A stretch of DNA of 64,000 nucleotides from positions 3,716,001 to 3,780,000 of the forward strand of contig JAUTXW010002103.1 of the NCBI GenBank assembly GCA_030620095.1. Reading direction: 5' to 3'. The position numbers were made by a program, and so were the translations under genes. Below the pieces are notes generated by a model. The model had not been told where the DNA came from. It searched no databases and saw nothing but the letters and a program-made list of their open reading frames with translations. The stretch is from Kuschelorhynchus macadamiae. Its lineage: Eukaryota > Arthropoda > Insecta > Coleoptera > Curculionidae. Positions 11,500 through 22,889 of this stretch are shown here, in pieces; within the stretch, counting starts at the first letter, position 1, and each line of letters opens with the position of its first letter.

Positions 11500-12810
11500 T
11501 ACAGGGTTAAACAAAACAGTGTTCTTGTACAATAATTACGAAACACCCTATGGAATTATTGAGACGTAAATGAACGGTATGTTGACTTCCACGTTTTCAT
11601 TTTTGTTCATCTCCAAATCTTTTTCGACAGAGGAGATTTAACCTAAAAAAACTAACAGTTCTTTCATACCCACCAGATATATATTTTTGTATTGTCTATG
11701 AAATTGATAATAATTTGGTTGCCAAATGACACTGAGTACGGAAGAAACAGCTCAACCTGTTGCTCTGTATAATAATTTTTATAACATTCGGTATATCTCA
11801 AACTTCCTTAACAATCCTCGAAGTACTGTATCCGATGCAATACAAAGATTCAGAGAGACTGGTTCTTATTCAGTAAGACCTGTATAAGGAAGAAGAAGAG
11901 CAGCAATTGCATTTGAAGATCATTTTTGTGAACGAACTAGGAAATTGGAAAATGTCCATGGTACCATTGTGGTATTTGATATTGTACGAAGAAGATAGCG
12001 AGAACAAAAAATTTAACATCCCATGTAGCTGCTGCATGTCCACTGTTGGAGACAGCTCATGGCAGACAGCAGTTACAATTTGCTCGAGCTCATGAAGGTT
12101 GGAGCAAGGCGATTTGGCGATGCGTTTTCTTTTTAGATCAGTCCTGTTTTACAAGGTAATTAACTGACGGTCGTCGAATGTTCAGAAGACCCGGGGAATG
12201 ATATGCCCAATGTTGCTTGGAAGCATGAAAGGAAGTTGTGACGTTTTGAAAAGATTGCCTCAGTGCTGATATGTACATAAGAATGTGTTCTACCTATGTT
12301 CTACCCGACAGAGCTGGGATAATTCGCCAATATCCTAATAATTTTGGTATTTAGGTAATGGAATGGCCACCCAGAAGTCTGGACCTAAATCCCATGGAGC
12401 TTATGTCGAACAAGGTTGGAAGAAAAGTTGGCAGAGTTTCAAATGGTCATTCAGCTGGAACTGGACGCAAATAAATGGATCAAATGCCGCAAAATGAAAT
12501 TGTTACCTTAATTCATAACATGCCAGACAGAATGAGGGCTCTTGTTGAAATTCGAGGAGGTAGTAACATATTTCAAATCACGTTTCTTTATCTCATATGT
12601 GATGTTTTTAGTACAATTTTAAAATTTTGTATGTCTTTTTTTATGGACTAAATCTCCTCGGAACGAAAAAGATTTCGAGGTGAATAAAAAAAAAATCCAA
12701 AAAGATGACACTTCCATGTGAAAGCCAATATATCGTTCATTCACATCTAAATGATTCCATAGGGTGCTTCAAAGTTATTGTACAAAAACACTATTTTGCT
12801 TACCCCTGTA
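11500..12810 (+). mobile_element. Tc1-like element with about 75 bp terminal inverted repeats
   Basis: The ends are tacagggttaaacaaa (11500) and the inverted cttacccctgta (ending 12810). They remain recognisably complementary for about 75 bp and are flanked by TA. The interior carries a decayed Tc1 transposase. Sequence just outside both ends (11420-11499 and 12811-12880) is itself complementary (ttaatatattttgtt), so the element may sit in the centre of an older palindrome. Confidence 0.85.
11726..12560 (+). pseudogene. Tc1-like transposase, degenerate
   Basis: The frame opens MTLSTEETAQPVALYNNFYN and then SDAIQRFRETG, an N-terminal helix-turn-helix. After several stops and shifts, the C-terminal WPPRSLDLNPMELMW block near 12363 carries the third acidic position of the Tc1 catalytic triad. 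At least three stops interrupt it, so it is dead. Confidence 0.75.
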
Positions 12811-12814
12811 TAAA

Positions 12815-13340
12815 ACCAAATTATAGCACAACTGAAGGATAAACAAAATATATTAATATACAATTCGCCTTAATTTTTATTGAAATTTTAAAACAAGGGC
12901 TAAATAAATACTATAAATAATCCACAGAATGACACATTGGCAATCAGGTGGAAGAAAATATAGTAAAGTCCATTTCATATCATTTGTATTATATTGAGTG
13001 ATATATCATTGTGTTTTTGCATAACTCCTCTTAAGACTAACCTTTTCTTAATTATCAATAAATGAGAAACAGAAAATAATCTAATAAGTCAACAAGTATA
13101 ACATTTTCAAATGCTAACGTGCGTATTTAGTCAGTAATTCAATAAACGTATCGTTGAAGTGCTAGAAAAACAGATTACTCTTATCTGTGGCACCAACCTA
13201 GTTTTCAGTTTACATATTATATGTGAGTAATAACTATGAATGAATGTTTACTGCAATCAGTTTTGAAGAATTACTTTGAATCTCTATTTTTCGGTGAAAA
13301 AGTTACCAAACATCCCAATTTTTAAGTAGCTGTTATCATA
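12815..13340. other. No gene recognised
   Basis: AT-rich spacer between the Tc1 element and the next mariner-like element. Apart from the palindromic flank noted for the Tc1 element, I see nothing. Confidence 0.4.
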
Positions 13341-14260
13341 TACAGGGTGGCCCATAAGTACCTCAGGGATTTTGAAAGGTAATAACTTCTTTCTTTGATA
13401 CTACTTAATTTCCTTTTTTTCAGGTTTTGTAGTCGAGGATTGGGAAATGAATCATGGAAAGATTTACAACTGTAGAGCGGGCGAAATAGTGCAGTTTTAT
13501 TTTGAACATCAGCATTCCATTGTTTTAACTCAACAAGCATTTCGAAGACATTTTAACGTTAGATATGCTCCCTCAGACAAAACAATTCGTGGCTTAATTC
13601 AACGATTTGTCAATAAGCAGAATTGCAGGATTTGGAGTACAGAAAATCCAAGGGTGGTTCACCAGCGAGAATTACACCCACTAAAATGTACAGTATGATG
13701 CGGTTTAACCTCACAAGATATCTTCGGGCCTTACTTCTTCGAAGATGAGTATGGAAATGCATTGACAGTCAACGGAGAACGGTATCGGACTATGCTCCAA
13801 ATTTTTTTATTCCCAGCGATAGAGAACAGGCCTGAGATTTGGTTGGAGCTTTTAAGGAATATGTTTGGGGAAAGAATAATCTCGCGTAGATCTGCGACTA
13901 ATTGGCCTCCGCGATCCCCGGATCTTTCAGTTCCAGACTTCTTTCTATGGGGATATTTGAAAGGGAGAGTGTATGTTAATCAACCTCGGACATTCCCTCA
14001 ACTGCAAGAGAATATTCGAGAAGAGATAAGGGCATTGCAACCTGAAACATTAAGGACCGTTATGGAACAAGCGGTAGAAAGACCCCGCCTCTGTGAAGTG
14101 GAAAATGGTCGCCATTTAAAGGACGTCATTTTTCACACATAGTGTAAACCTATCTCTAGGGATTGCATTTTCGTTATAAGTACCGCCAAATAAATAATTA
14201 TAAACATTAACTTTGTTATTAACCTTTCAAATCCCGGAGTTTCTTATGGGCCACCCTGTA
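13341..14260 (+). mobile_element. Mariner-like element, internally deleted, about 40 bp inverted repeats
   Basis: The ends are tacagggtggcccataag (13341) and the inverted cttatgggccaccctgta (ending 14260), each with TA outside. At about 920 bp it is shorter than an autonomous element (about 1.3 kb). A (TA)n tract starts 5 nt beyond the right end. Confidence 0.9.
13447..14142 (+). pseudogene. Mariner-like transposase, DNA-binding part joined to C-terminal catalytic part
   Basis: The frame 13447-13698 gives the N-terminal helix-turn-helix (FRRHFNVRYAPSDKTIRGLI). A stop and a deletion follow. The C-terminal part starts near 13722 with FGPYFFEDEYGNALTVNGER and contains RSATNWPPRSPDLSVPDFF with the last catalytic aspartate, as in mariner-type D,D,D enzymes. 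It ends FHT at 14142. The middle of the protein, including the first catalytic aspartate, is missing. Sister fragments of this family lie at 8.55, 10.8, 37.1 and 39.95 kb. Confidence 0.85.
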
Positions 14261-14262
14261 TA

Positions 14263-14264
<2 letters not shown>

Positions 14265-14329
<65 letters not shown>
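14265..14329. repeat. (TA)n microsatellite
   Basis: About 65 nt of pure TA directly downstream of the mariner-like right end. Confidence 0.99.
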
Positions 14330-14330
<1 letters not shown>

Positions 14331-14864
14331 CGAATACTTGGAACGCAAAAAATCATGATCTTTAAAATGTATTACTTTTTATATATGTTTTAAAAAAAAA
14401 ATTCCGCAGATTTTTTTCAAACCGTTTTATGCTGTTTTGATATCATTTATGTTAATGTTATTTTTCAGTGAAACAGTGTGAACAGTCTTTTTAGTCATGC
14501 CTGCCATGCAACATCTTGTTTTTTTAATAAAACCAACAATAACACTATGCCTTGAATAAATATTTTGTTTAGAACTAGATTAGAAACCATAAATGAAATT
14601 TTTGGACTATTCTAAAATTGTATTCAAAGGGTAGGAATGGTTTTTGATATACGGGATGTAGGTTGTAAGAAACTAGACATTTGTTGCAAAATTTTAACTT
14701 AGTCTCATACTTTTAAGCGTGTTGGCTGATTTAGGGGGAGCGAATGTTGGAAAAAAACTAGAATAAATTTCGTGATATCTTACTATCTATTTACGAACAT
14801 AAACCTTAATTCTATTGATTCTCATAATAAAAAGTTAGTAAGTAATAAGTTTTTGAATTTTTTT
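14330..14864. other. No gene recognised
   Basis: AT-rich intronic sequence with no repeat or coding signal that I can support. Confidence 0.4.
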
Positions 14865-15314
14865 ACAGCCTCCGTTTCTTTCCAGGCCATAATTACTTTC
14901 AATGTGTTCAAAACCTGCTGATCCGTTAGAAATTTTGCCGAGCCTTAATGGGGATGATAGTTCTGATGCTAGTTAACATTATTTCATTTTTTGCAATTTT
15001 TTTACAGCCCCCCCTTTCTTTCCAGGATTGATCATTTTCAATGTGGTCAGGAAAATTTCAAACGGGTCAGCAGGTTTTGACCACATTGAAAGGGATTATA
15101 GGTCCTGGACAGAAAGGGAGACTGTAAAAAAATTGCAAAAAGCTAGACCAGTGTTAAGTAGCATCAGAACTATCACCCCTATTAAGGGTAAGACAAATTT
15201 CTAACGGGTCAGCAAGTTTCGACTACATTGAAAGTGATTATAATCCCTGGAAAGAAAGGGGGCTGTAAAAAAAATTGCAAAAAATGAAATAATTTTAAGT
15301 AGCATCAGAGCTAT
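14865..15314. repeat. Tandem and inverted repeat, unit about 130 bp, left block
   Basis: Units contain ggtcagcaggttttgacc, cctggaaagaaaggg and atcacccctattaagg. The first one to two units (14865-15060) are inverted relative to those from 15060 onward, giving a head-to-head centre near 15060. The block is cut at 15314 by another element and resumes at 16958. Confidence 0.85.
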
Positions 15315-16957
15315 CCCAAGTAGCACATATAATCATATATGAGCTAAAATGCTGTGATATTGGCCAATATCCCTGGCTAATTAGCTAAAATTGCTAGCCA
15401 ATATAACAGTTCTATTACAGTATAAAGACGCAAATATGTCTAAAGTAAGGAATAATAATTTAGCCATAATGGGGTAAAAATGGCCAATTGGCAATTACAC
15501 CACCCTCTCATTTGATTTTATGGGTTTATTAGCTACTTTTTGACTTTAAAATCAAGCTTTTTTTAGCTGAATTCTGACTTGTTTTCTAGCCCAAATTTGA
15601 GTAACATTTTTTTTCGAAATTTAGCTAAATAATTCTTCATTTTTTGCATTTTCTTTATTTATATTATAAATCAACAATTTTCTCAAATTATGTAGAAATA
15701 GTATTAACAGAGTCATTCAGTGAAAGAATTTATGAGCCAAGAGAAAACGCAAAGATAACAAATCATGGTTTCGTAGAAATACACTATCACTTATTGTGTA
15801 AAATATTTTAAGGGAGAACTGCACGCAAGAAGTGAAAATCAAGTTCAAAGTAACATGAAAAGGTACCTACATATTAGAGAAAACCTCCTGCACGTCCGAC
15901 TTCAAAAAAATATGTTATGTATAGGCAATTTAAATTACATTTCGTTTAAAAATGGGTTCAAAGGGGTTCACGCGCTGCAGAAATACAAAGACATGAGTAC
16001 GATTTACCATTTCAAATTTTGCAGTTACGTAGACAAAGGATCAATGCAAGGCGATAAAGAGCCATTTTGTAGAAAAAAAATTTTATGTGACGGCATTTGC
16101 GTCAAAAAGTGGTCAAAAAATGGCCGAAAATGGACAAATCTACTTCTCTTTTCGGCGTTTTCTTTTTCTGTAATACGTGGTGGAATATTTAAACTTCTTA
16201 TTAAACATTTTGTATGGTAAATAATTTATATTTCGTTTTTCTAAATAAATCTTCACTTTGGTTTAAGCCATTTTTAAGTATAGTTTTATAGGTTATCAAC
16301 ATAAATTTGAAAAAGTGGCATTTTTAGAAATATTACAGCAAAAATAAGAGAAATAAAACTACCCAATTTTAATTGAATTTTGAAACAAAAATATAATAAT
16401 AAAAGCCATATTTTTTCCTCTCAATTTTTGTTGTCTTAAAATGTCATAAGCTGGCATTCTTATTTAGTTATTATTGCTATAGTTGAACTTAAATACTTGC
16501 TAAAATATGTTTGGTTAGCATTTGGGAAAAATGCCTACTTATTGACCATATTCTGACCACCTTGATTTCTATTGATGGAAATTGTCATATTTTGGCATTT
16601 CAAAAAGCTATTCTTACTATAATTTAACTTCAATATTTACTAGAATATATCTGGTTACGTTGTGGCAACAGAATTGACAGATATTTCTACTTTTTGGGCA
16701 TCCAATATTACAAGAAAAAGTTGGAGGTTTAATTACCCCATAAAAGGTATTTTTTGGCCAAGTAATTATGCTATAGCCTATCCACATTAAAAATTGCTAC
16801 TTTTAGAGCCAAAAAAATCTAATTTGAAGCGAGCTTTTATGGCTAGAAAACAAACCAGGAATCGTTCGCCAAAATTTGACAAATCTGTGGTTTTTATGCG
16901 TCTTTTATGGCTAACTGTTAGGCAAAAAAGCTCATCAGCTAATTTGTGCTACTTGGG
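15315..16957. mobile_element. 1.64 kb element with cccaagtagcac inverted ends, unclassified
   Basis: Perfect 12 bp inverted ends (15315-15326 and 16946-16957) bound it. Imperfect complementarity extends several hundred bases inward, with tagctaaaa and tggctaga motifs. It splits a tandem-repeat unit in two, which proves insertion. The only sizeable frame (15855-16220) has no recognisable domain and I do not treat it as a gene. The superfamily is unknown. Confidence 0.75.
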
Positions 16958-17275
16958 ATCATCCCTATTAAGAGCTACCAAAATGTCTAACGGGTCAGCA
17001 GGTTTTGACCTCATTAAAAGTTATTATACGTCCTGGAAACAAAGAGATTCGTAAAAAATTGCAAGAAACGAAAATAATTTTAAGAAGCAAATCGAACTAT
17101 CACCCCTAAGGGTCAGCAAAATTTCTAACGAGCTAGGAAGTTTTGACCACATCGGAAGTGTTTTATAAGTCCTGGACAGAGAGAAGGGCTGTAAAAAAAT
17201 GAAAATAGTGTTAAATAGCATATGAACTATCACCCCTATTAAGGGTCAGCAAAATTCTTAACGGGTCAGCAAAAT
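16958..17275. repeat. Tandem repeat, unit about 130 bp, right block
   Basis: This continues the array of 14865-15314 after the inserted element, with about two and a half units in one orientation (aacgggtcagcaggttttgacc recurs in variant form). Confidence 0.85.
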
Positions 17276-18340
17276 ATTACCGATATCTTGTGACAAATCA
17301 TAAATAACAATTATATTTCATTTAACTGTACTTGAATATTTAACGTAAGGTGTAGAAAACCTCAATAATTCATTATTAAAAAATAACGTCAAAAATAATC
17401 ATGAAAAAACTCTATCAACTATCTAAACTAAATCTAACTAAACTATCAGTTTATTCCGTGTAATTTTTGGTTTTTAATTTGCTAATAATAATAATTTCTT
17501 AAATCAAATAAGTTGGTCTATGATTTGTGAAGTATCACTATTTTTTATTGATATGAAAATTCACGAAAGTTAATTATGCACATTCGCGAAGCAAGGATCT
17601 GAAAAAATTGATTAATGTCCACCAATCGATTGAAAAATGAACAAATGTGTATATTTACTTTATGAGACCCTTAGATTCAAAATTAACATTCAAGGGTAAC
17701 AAAGGTACATTCGATTGAACTTTTAAATCCGTTCAAAACTTAAACTGCAGCCATTTCCAATTAAAATTGTCAAAATCTCAAAATTTGCTACTTAATTCTT
17801 AATTATTTGAACGTCAATTTAAAAATCCAAATAAGAAACCTAAAATTTATACAATCCAAATTAGGTTTGTCTTTTGGTAAATATATAAAAATTTAAATGA
17901 ATATACCACTATTAACCAAAATAGATTAACACATTTTAATAAGGTTGTCTAATAAAGTAATAAGTGTCAAGTACGAGTTCAACCCCATGGCCGGTATACC
18001 TACTACCTATTTGTGCTTAAAAAACAACGCAATGATTGAAAAAAGATACAAAATACATTATGAAATACTCTTAGGAACTACACTGCATCTTAAATAACTT
18101 CCATTTGTAATTTCTCTTGAAATTCTGTAGAGAATGAGACGGTGCATTTAGCGAAAAACACTAACACATTTTTGTAATATCTATGTGCGATAGAATACCT
18201 TAAACTTTCGCAGTCTTAATCTTGTACCAGTAAAGATAATAATTTTTGAATATCTATATAGATATAACCTTATCTTTAATATAGATACCAAAGTTAGGAA
18301 AATATTAAATAAGATATAGGGTAATCAAAAATTATTTCAG

Positions 18341-18351
<11 letters not shown>
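17276..18351. other. No gene recognised
   Basis: AT-rich intronic sequence upstream of CRIP exon 2 and downstream of exon 1. I see no coding or repeat structure. Confidence 0.4.

Positions 18352-18404
<53 letters not shown>
18352..18404. repeat. (TA)n microsatellite
   Basis: About 53 nt of pure TA in the CRIP intron, about 70 nt from the exon 1 donor. Confidence 0.99.
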
Positions 18405-18407
<3 letters not shown>

Positions 18408-18472
18408 GTAAAAAGCAATCTTGATTTAGTATTATTGCTATTACAGTATATTAAAAAAAAATTAATACATAC

Positions 18473-18512
18473 CAAAATATACCGGTTTTTCGCACTTTGG
18501 GCAGTTAGGCAT
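18473..18512 (-). CDS. CRIP1: CRIP-family LIM protein, exon 1 (residues 1-13 plus one base)
   Basis: ATG at 18512-18510 opens MPNCPKCEKPVYF, the exact start of CRIP-type LIM proteins, with zinc ligands C4 and C7. The exon ends TTTG before the donor GTATGT. Its final G plus CC from exon 2 restores an alanine codon, as in the family (VYFAER). At 40 coding nucleotides it is easily missed. Phase and sequence continuity with 416-612 make the join secure. Confidence 0.92.
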
Positions 18513-18852
18513 CTTGCGAGATATTTGACTAGTACCTTAATAATAATTCACTGGCTGCAGAGCAGTACTTTTACCTTTCGTTTCGACAGTCGGTACTAAC
18601 TAAATGTAAAAATGCTCGAGCTAGCTGGTTTTCAATAATATTTCCTGTTGCAGTCATTCAATCGGTCGCATTCGCTCGTACCGAGAGATAAACAATTTTT
18701 TAGCTGTATGAGTTGTTGATTTGGATGTATAGGATGTCCTTATTTATATTTGCGTAGGTGTATTTTGACGACAAAATGTCTTGTATAGATTTGAAAACGT
18801 TTCAGTATAGTCTTAACCTTAACTAATCGGCTGCTAGTAATAAGTAGCTTTT
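18513..18852 (-). promoter_or_regulatory. CRIP 5' leader and promoter region
   Basis: This is the expected position of the 5' untranslated region and promoter of CRIP, which is transcribed leftward. I see no convincing TATA box or initiator. The stretch is less AT-rich than its surroundings (tcgtttcgacagtcggtac, atgctcgagctagc). Positional inference only. Confidence 0.3.
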
Positions 18853-19198
18853 TTACTTCCCTCGTAAAAGGGAAGTATTGAGATCGAAAGAAAAACAGTC
18901 CAGGGTTGCGACGATTTAAATGAAATGGTTTAAATTGCGATTTAAATCAAATCGAATCCAGAATGATTTAATTTCCGCTGTTGCAACCATTATTGTTGTG
19001 AAAATAAGTCGTCAAAGTAAATCAAACATCAGAAAGGTACATTTTAAAAAATCGATAAATTTCCTTTACGTGGAACTCCACGCATTATGAATATTTCCTT
19101 TTATTAGGAATAATGAAGTGTGAACCAATTTAGTTCAGTATATAGTTATTTAGGAACACATATATGCTGTCTTTTCAAACATTTTTGTTGGACGCTAC

Positions 19199-21209
19199 CA
19201 GGGGCGTGCAGTCCATGGAAGCAAGGGAAGCTTGTAAAAAAATTACAAAACATCTTCTAAAATCTAATTTTTGAAATAGGAAACCATTAATTTAGTTTAT
19301 ATTAAAAATGCTAAAATATTATCTTAATTTTCAAGCCCATAATAAATGCAGTCTTGACTCCGACCGAGCCACAATAGAAATCGAATAGAACCTATGCGGG
19401 CCGCTAGCTTCTCTGCAGCCAAGTCCTGTATGCTTGATTTCCTGTGAATCGAGCCAGAGGTTATTGAACTTTCCACCGGCTGTTTGCAATTTTTGCATTT
19501 CAGTCGCGTGCTTTAAGTGGGGGCGGAAGCTATCGTTGGAGTAGGTTCTTTGTTTGAACGGCTAACCGTGTGTTGTGTGATACGTACGTCGCGTCGTGCA
19601 TGGTGCGATATGGAAGACAATAATACGGACGTGGATATGCAAATACCGTCAACTTCGGCTGTCGGTAATAACGTTGAAAATGTTGGACAATTTAGTAAGA
19701 AGAGTGTGTGTGGATGTGTGGTGTGTGTCTTAATAATAAAGGGATTTTCAACATTAAACTTCGCTGATAAGCTTCAAATAATTTCCAAAGAAAGGGCAAA
19801 ACCGCCTATGAAAAATCTAACCACAAAAATGAAAAACTGTTTTTGACATTTTTATCCGGAAAAACAATACGAACAATTTAAATGGCTAACAGGGTGTGAA
19901 AATATAAGTAAATTATTTTGTTGGCCATGCTTACTTTTTGCAAATGAAAAAGGTCTCTGGAATAAAACTGGTTTTTCTGATTTAAACAATTTCCATAAAG
20001 TTGTAAAAAGACACATTATGTCCAATGCGCATTTGCAGGTCGTCTTAAAAGAAAAAGTCTTATAGTTTCTAATGTTACTAAAGAAATTAATGGAGAGAAA
20101 AAATTAGTTGCTCAAAGCTATGATGGAGCTGCAGTGATGGCAGGACAATTAGGGGCTCTGCAAGCTAAAGTTCGAGAAACTTTCCCAAATGCAGTGTTTG
20201 ACCATTGTTCTGTTCATAAATTAAATTTAGTTTTATCTCAGTCCATCAATCACATTGAAGAGTGTAAAGTATTTTTCGTTACTTTAAGTGGCATGGCTGC
20301 TTTTTTTTCCACGTCAATAAAACGTACACAAGCTTTGGACTCCATTGTCCACAAACGATTGCCCAAAGTAGTTCCTACTAGGTGGAATTATATGGAAGAC
20401 TTGTGTTAACAGTATCTGAAAATCGTGAATCACTGATTGAACTATTTGAGAATATAATAGAAAATAATAAAACGTGGGACTTAGAAGCAATAAATAGTTC
20501 GAGGGGGTTTTTGGACTGTTTGAAACGAGATTTTAATTTTAATTATTTGTTGAACATGTTTTCAGAAATATTTCCATTTAAGCCAAAAAAGAGATGACTT
20601 TGACCTATTTTGGGAGAAAAAGATGACGTTACGTGTAGAGCCACAAGCCAAGCGTCTTCGAACAGACAGGGTCGGAGATGTTCAAACATCAAACAAACGC
20701 CTCTTTTATGAAATAATCGATCAAATTGAAGGAAAAACTTTTCCAGAAGATGCGTTTAAATCTCTTCTTCTTCATTATGGCCAGTTCTTCGACCGAGTGT
20801 TACTGCGATCTGAACTAAAAGTGATTTACGAAACTGATGACATTAGCGCAAAAAGTAACGCTAAGGAACGAATGCAATTTTTAAAAGACAAGGAGCTGAA
20901 AGAGACCTACACCGAAGTCTCGAAATTGTGTGAATTAGTATTAACAATACCCCTAAGTTCATCAGTAGAACCCAATTTTTCAACACTTAAACGTATAAAA
21001 CATTTCGTGAGAAATTCAAGGGGCAGGAGAGACTTTCGCATACATCGCTGTTATCCATTGAAAATAAACTTCTCCATATGTCGGAGCATCGACGTTTTTA
21101 TGATGACGTCATAGACGAATTTGCAAAAAATGATCGAAGAATCGAATTTCATTACAAATAAGTTCCTAAAAATTGCTTCCCTTTCTTAAAATTTCACCGC
21201 ACGCCCCTG
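19199..21209 (+). mobile_element. hAT element inside the CCGCCAT-array element
   Basis: The inverted ends are caggggcgtgc (19199) and gcacgcccctg (ending 21209), flanked by 8 bp duplications gacgctac (19191-19198) and gactctac (21210-21217), which match at 7 of 8 bases. Length is 2011 bp, with an internally deleted transposase. Confidence 0.9.
19517..21160 (+). pseudogene. hAT transposase with TTF-type zinc finger, degenerate
   Basis: A frameshift near 19845 is followed by a TTF-type zinc finger (ISKLFCWPCLLFANEKGLW, ending HIMSNAH). Coding then jumps to the DUF4371-type RNase-H-like core (SYDGAAVMAGQLGALQ, then FDHCSVHKLNLVLSQS and PTRWNYMEDL). Further shifts lead to the C-terminal hAT dimerisation block (SSSVEPNFSTLKRIKHFVRN) near 20950. 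A segment between the zinc finger and the core is deleted, and the element has at least four frame breaks. It is related to, but not the same family as, the hATs at 45 and 62 kb. Confidence 0.85.
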
Positions 21210-21289
21210 GACTCTACTTTGTCCAAAATATTGGATCCCTACCAATTTTTATCAGTTTTTAAAATGAATTCAATAAGTAGTTTTTATAT

Positions 21290-22720
21290 TGACACACACC
21301 GCCATTTTGTTACGTCATGTTAAATTCGCACCAGCACACAATTTTACCAGCTTATCTCTATATCACAGTTAACGCTTGTACAAAATTTGAAATTAATCTA
21401 ATAAGTAGTTTTTTTCCAGACCTGTTTTTGAAATATTTTATTAGGGCTCCATTTTGTTTTGCTATGCCGAAATGATACCAGTTCATTCTTATCTAACATT
21501 TTTTAAAATATTACCAGGTCATCCCCATATAAGCCTTAATTTTTGTCCAAAATTTGTCAAGTCAATCTGATGAGTAGTTTTTAAGCTACACCGCGAACTG
21601 TCAGACAGAGACACAACCGACAGGTGGACCGACGAAACTGATAAAACATATTTTTTGGCATCTAGGCATGCTAAAACGCCAAGATATGTAAAACCTGCTA
21701 GGGTGATTTTTTGAGATTACAAAAATTTTATTTGTCCGCCATTTTGTTCCCCCATCTTGAATTAGTACCACAGTTTTATTAGTTCATCTCTATACTACAA
21801 TTAGTTACGACACACAATTTGAAATCAGTTCTTTAGGTAGTTTTTTTCAGGCTGAATGTTTAAATATTTTATTAAACCGCCATTTTTTTCCGCTCTCTTG
21901 GATTCATACAAGAATTTTTCCAGTTGATTCCAGCGTATTACTTGATTTTTGTACAAAATTTGAGGTAAATTACATAGTTTTTTAGTACTAATTTCTTTAA
22001 CGTTCCACTAGGCCGCCATCTTTTTCCGGTATATTGGATTTTAACTAAAATATTACCAGGTCACCTCATATGAGCCTTAATTCTTGACTAAAATTTGAAG
22101 TCAATGTGATGACTTGATCAAACATATTTTTGGCATTTAGGGACACCAAAACACGAATATATGTAAAACCTGAGAAGGTAATTTTTTCAGATTACCAAAA
22201 CTTTATTTGGCTGCTATTTTGTTCCGCCATCTTGAATTAGTGTTACACTTTTACAAGTTCTTCTCTATACTACAATTAGTTATGGCACACAATTTGAAAT
22301 TAGTTCTTTAAGTAGTTTTTCAAGCTGAATTTTCGAATATTTTATTAAACCGCCATTTTGTTCCGCCATCTTGGACTCGTATCAAAATTTTACCAGTTGA
22401 ATCCTACATAATACTTGAATTTTGTGCAAAATTTGAGATAAATTGGACAAGCACTTTCTTAGTAATAATTTTACTAGGCCGCCATTTTATTTTGGCATCT
22501 TGAATTTTTACCAAAATGTTACCAGGTTATCCCCATATGGCCCTTAATTTTTGACTAAAATTTGAAGTCAATCGGGTAAGTAGTTTTTTAGTTATGCCGC
22601 GAACAGATAGACCGACGGAATCGAGAAAACATGTTTTTCGTCATCTAGGGACCCTAAAACGTAAAGATCTGAAAAAATCTGGGAGGTTGATTTTTTTACG
22701 ATTACAATACTTCTCTTTTT
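21290..22720 (+). repeat. Hierarchical array of CCGCCAT-headed monomers
   Basis: Eight monomers of about 130-290 bp start near 21300, 21450, 21738, 21880, 22014, 22208, 22350 and 22482. Most begin with a variant of ccgccattttgttcc followed by gccatcttg, then taccaaaattttaccag and acaaaatttgaaatcaat. Three types (A, B, C) follow each other in the order A-C, A-B-C, A-B-C, giving a higher-order unit of about 470-510 bp. Type C carries a unique segment with ccgcgaac and gaccgacg. Confidence 0.85.
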
Positions 22721-22889
22721 TGAAAGAAGTAAGTTATTACTTTCTGTTAGTTCATTCGAAAATAAAATTAAATACTTTACATGTCTACCAACAAATAACC
22801 TAGGAAATTGAACTTTAAAAAACTTAAGGTAACAAGAACAGTTTAAACAAACTATTATTAATATTGAATAGTAAATGCGGTATTACAAT

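Larger units (their letters stand above)
18853..22735 (+). mobile_element. CCGCCAT-array element, copy A
   Basis: The left end reads acttccctcgtaaaaggg aagtattg and the right end is its inverted relative (caatacttctcttttttg, then aagtaa). Between them lie a hAT insertion (19199-21209) and an array of short monomers. Partial relatives recur at about 30.0, 33.6, 38.1, 44.1-47.0, 47.6-48.5 and 54.65 kb. There is no coding sequence of its own, so it is presumably non-autonomous. Confidence 0.65.

Noticed and set aside
15855..16220. 121-residue open frame inside the 1.64 kb element
   Set aside because: It has no recognisable domain or codon bias and lies in AT-rich sequence; length alone is not enough.
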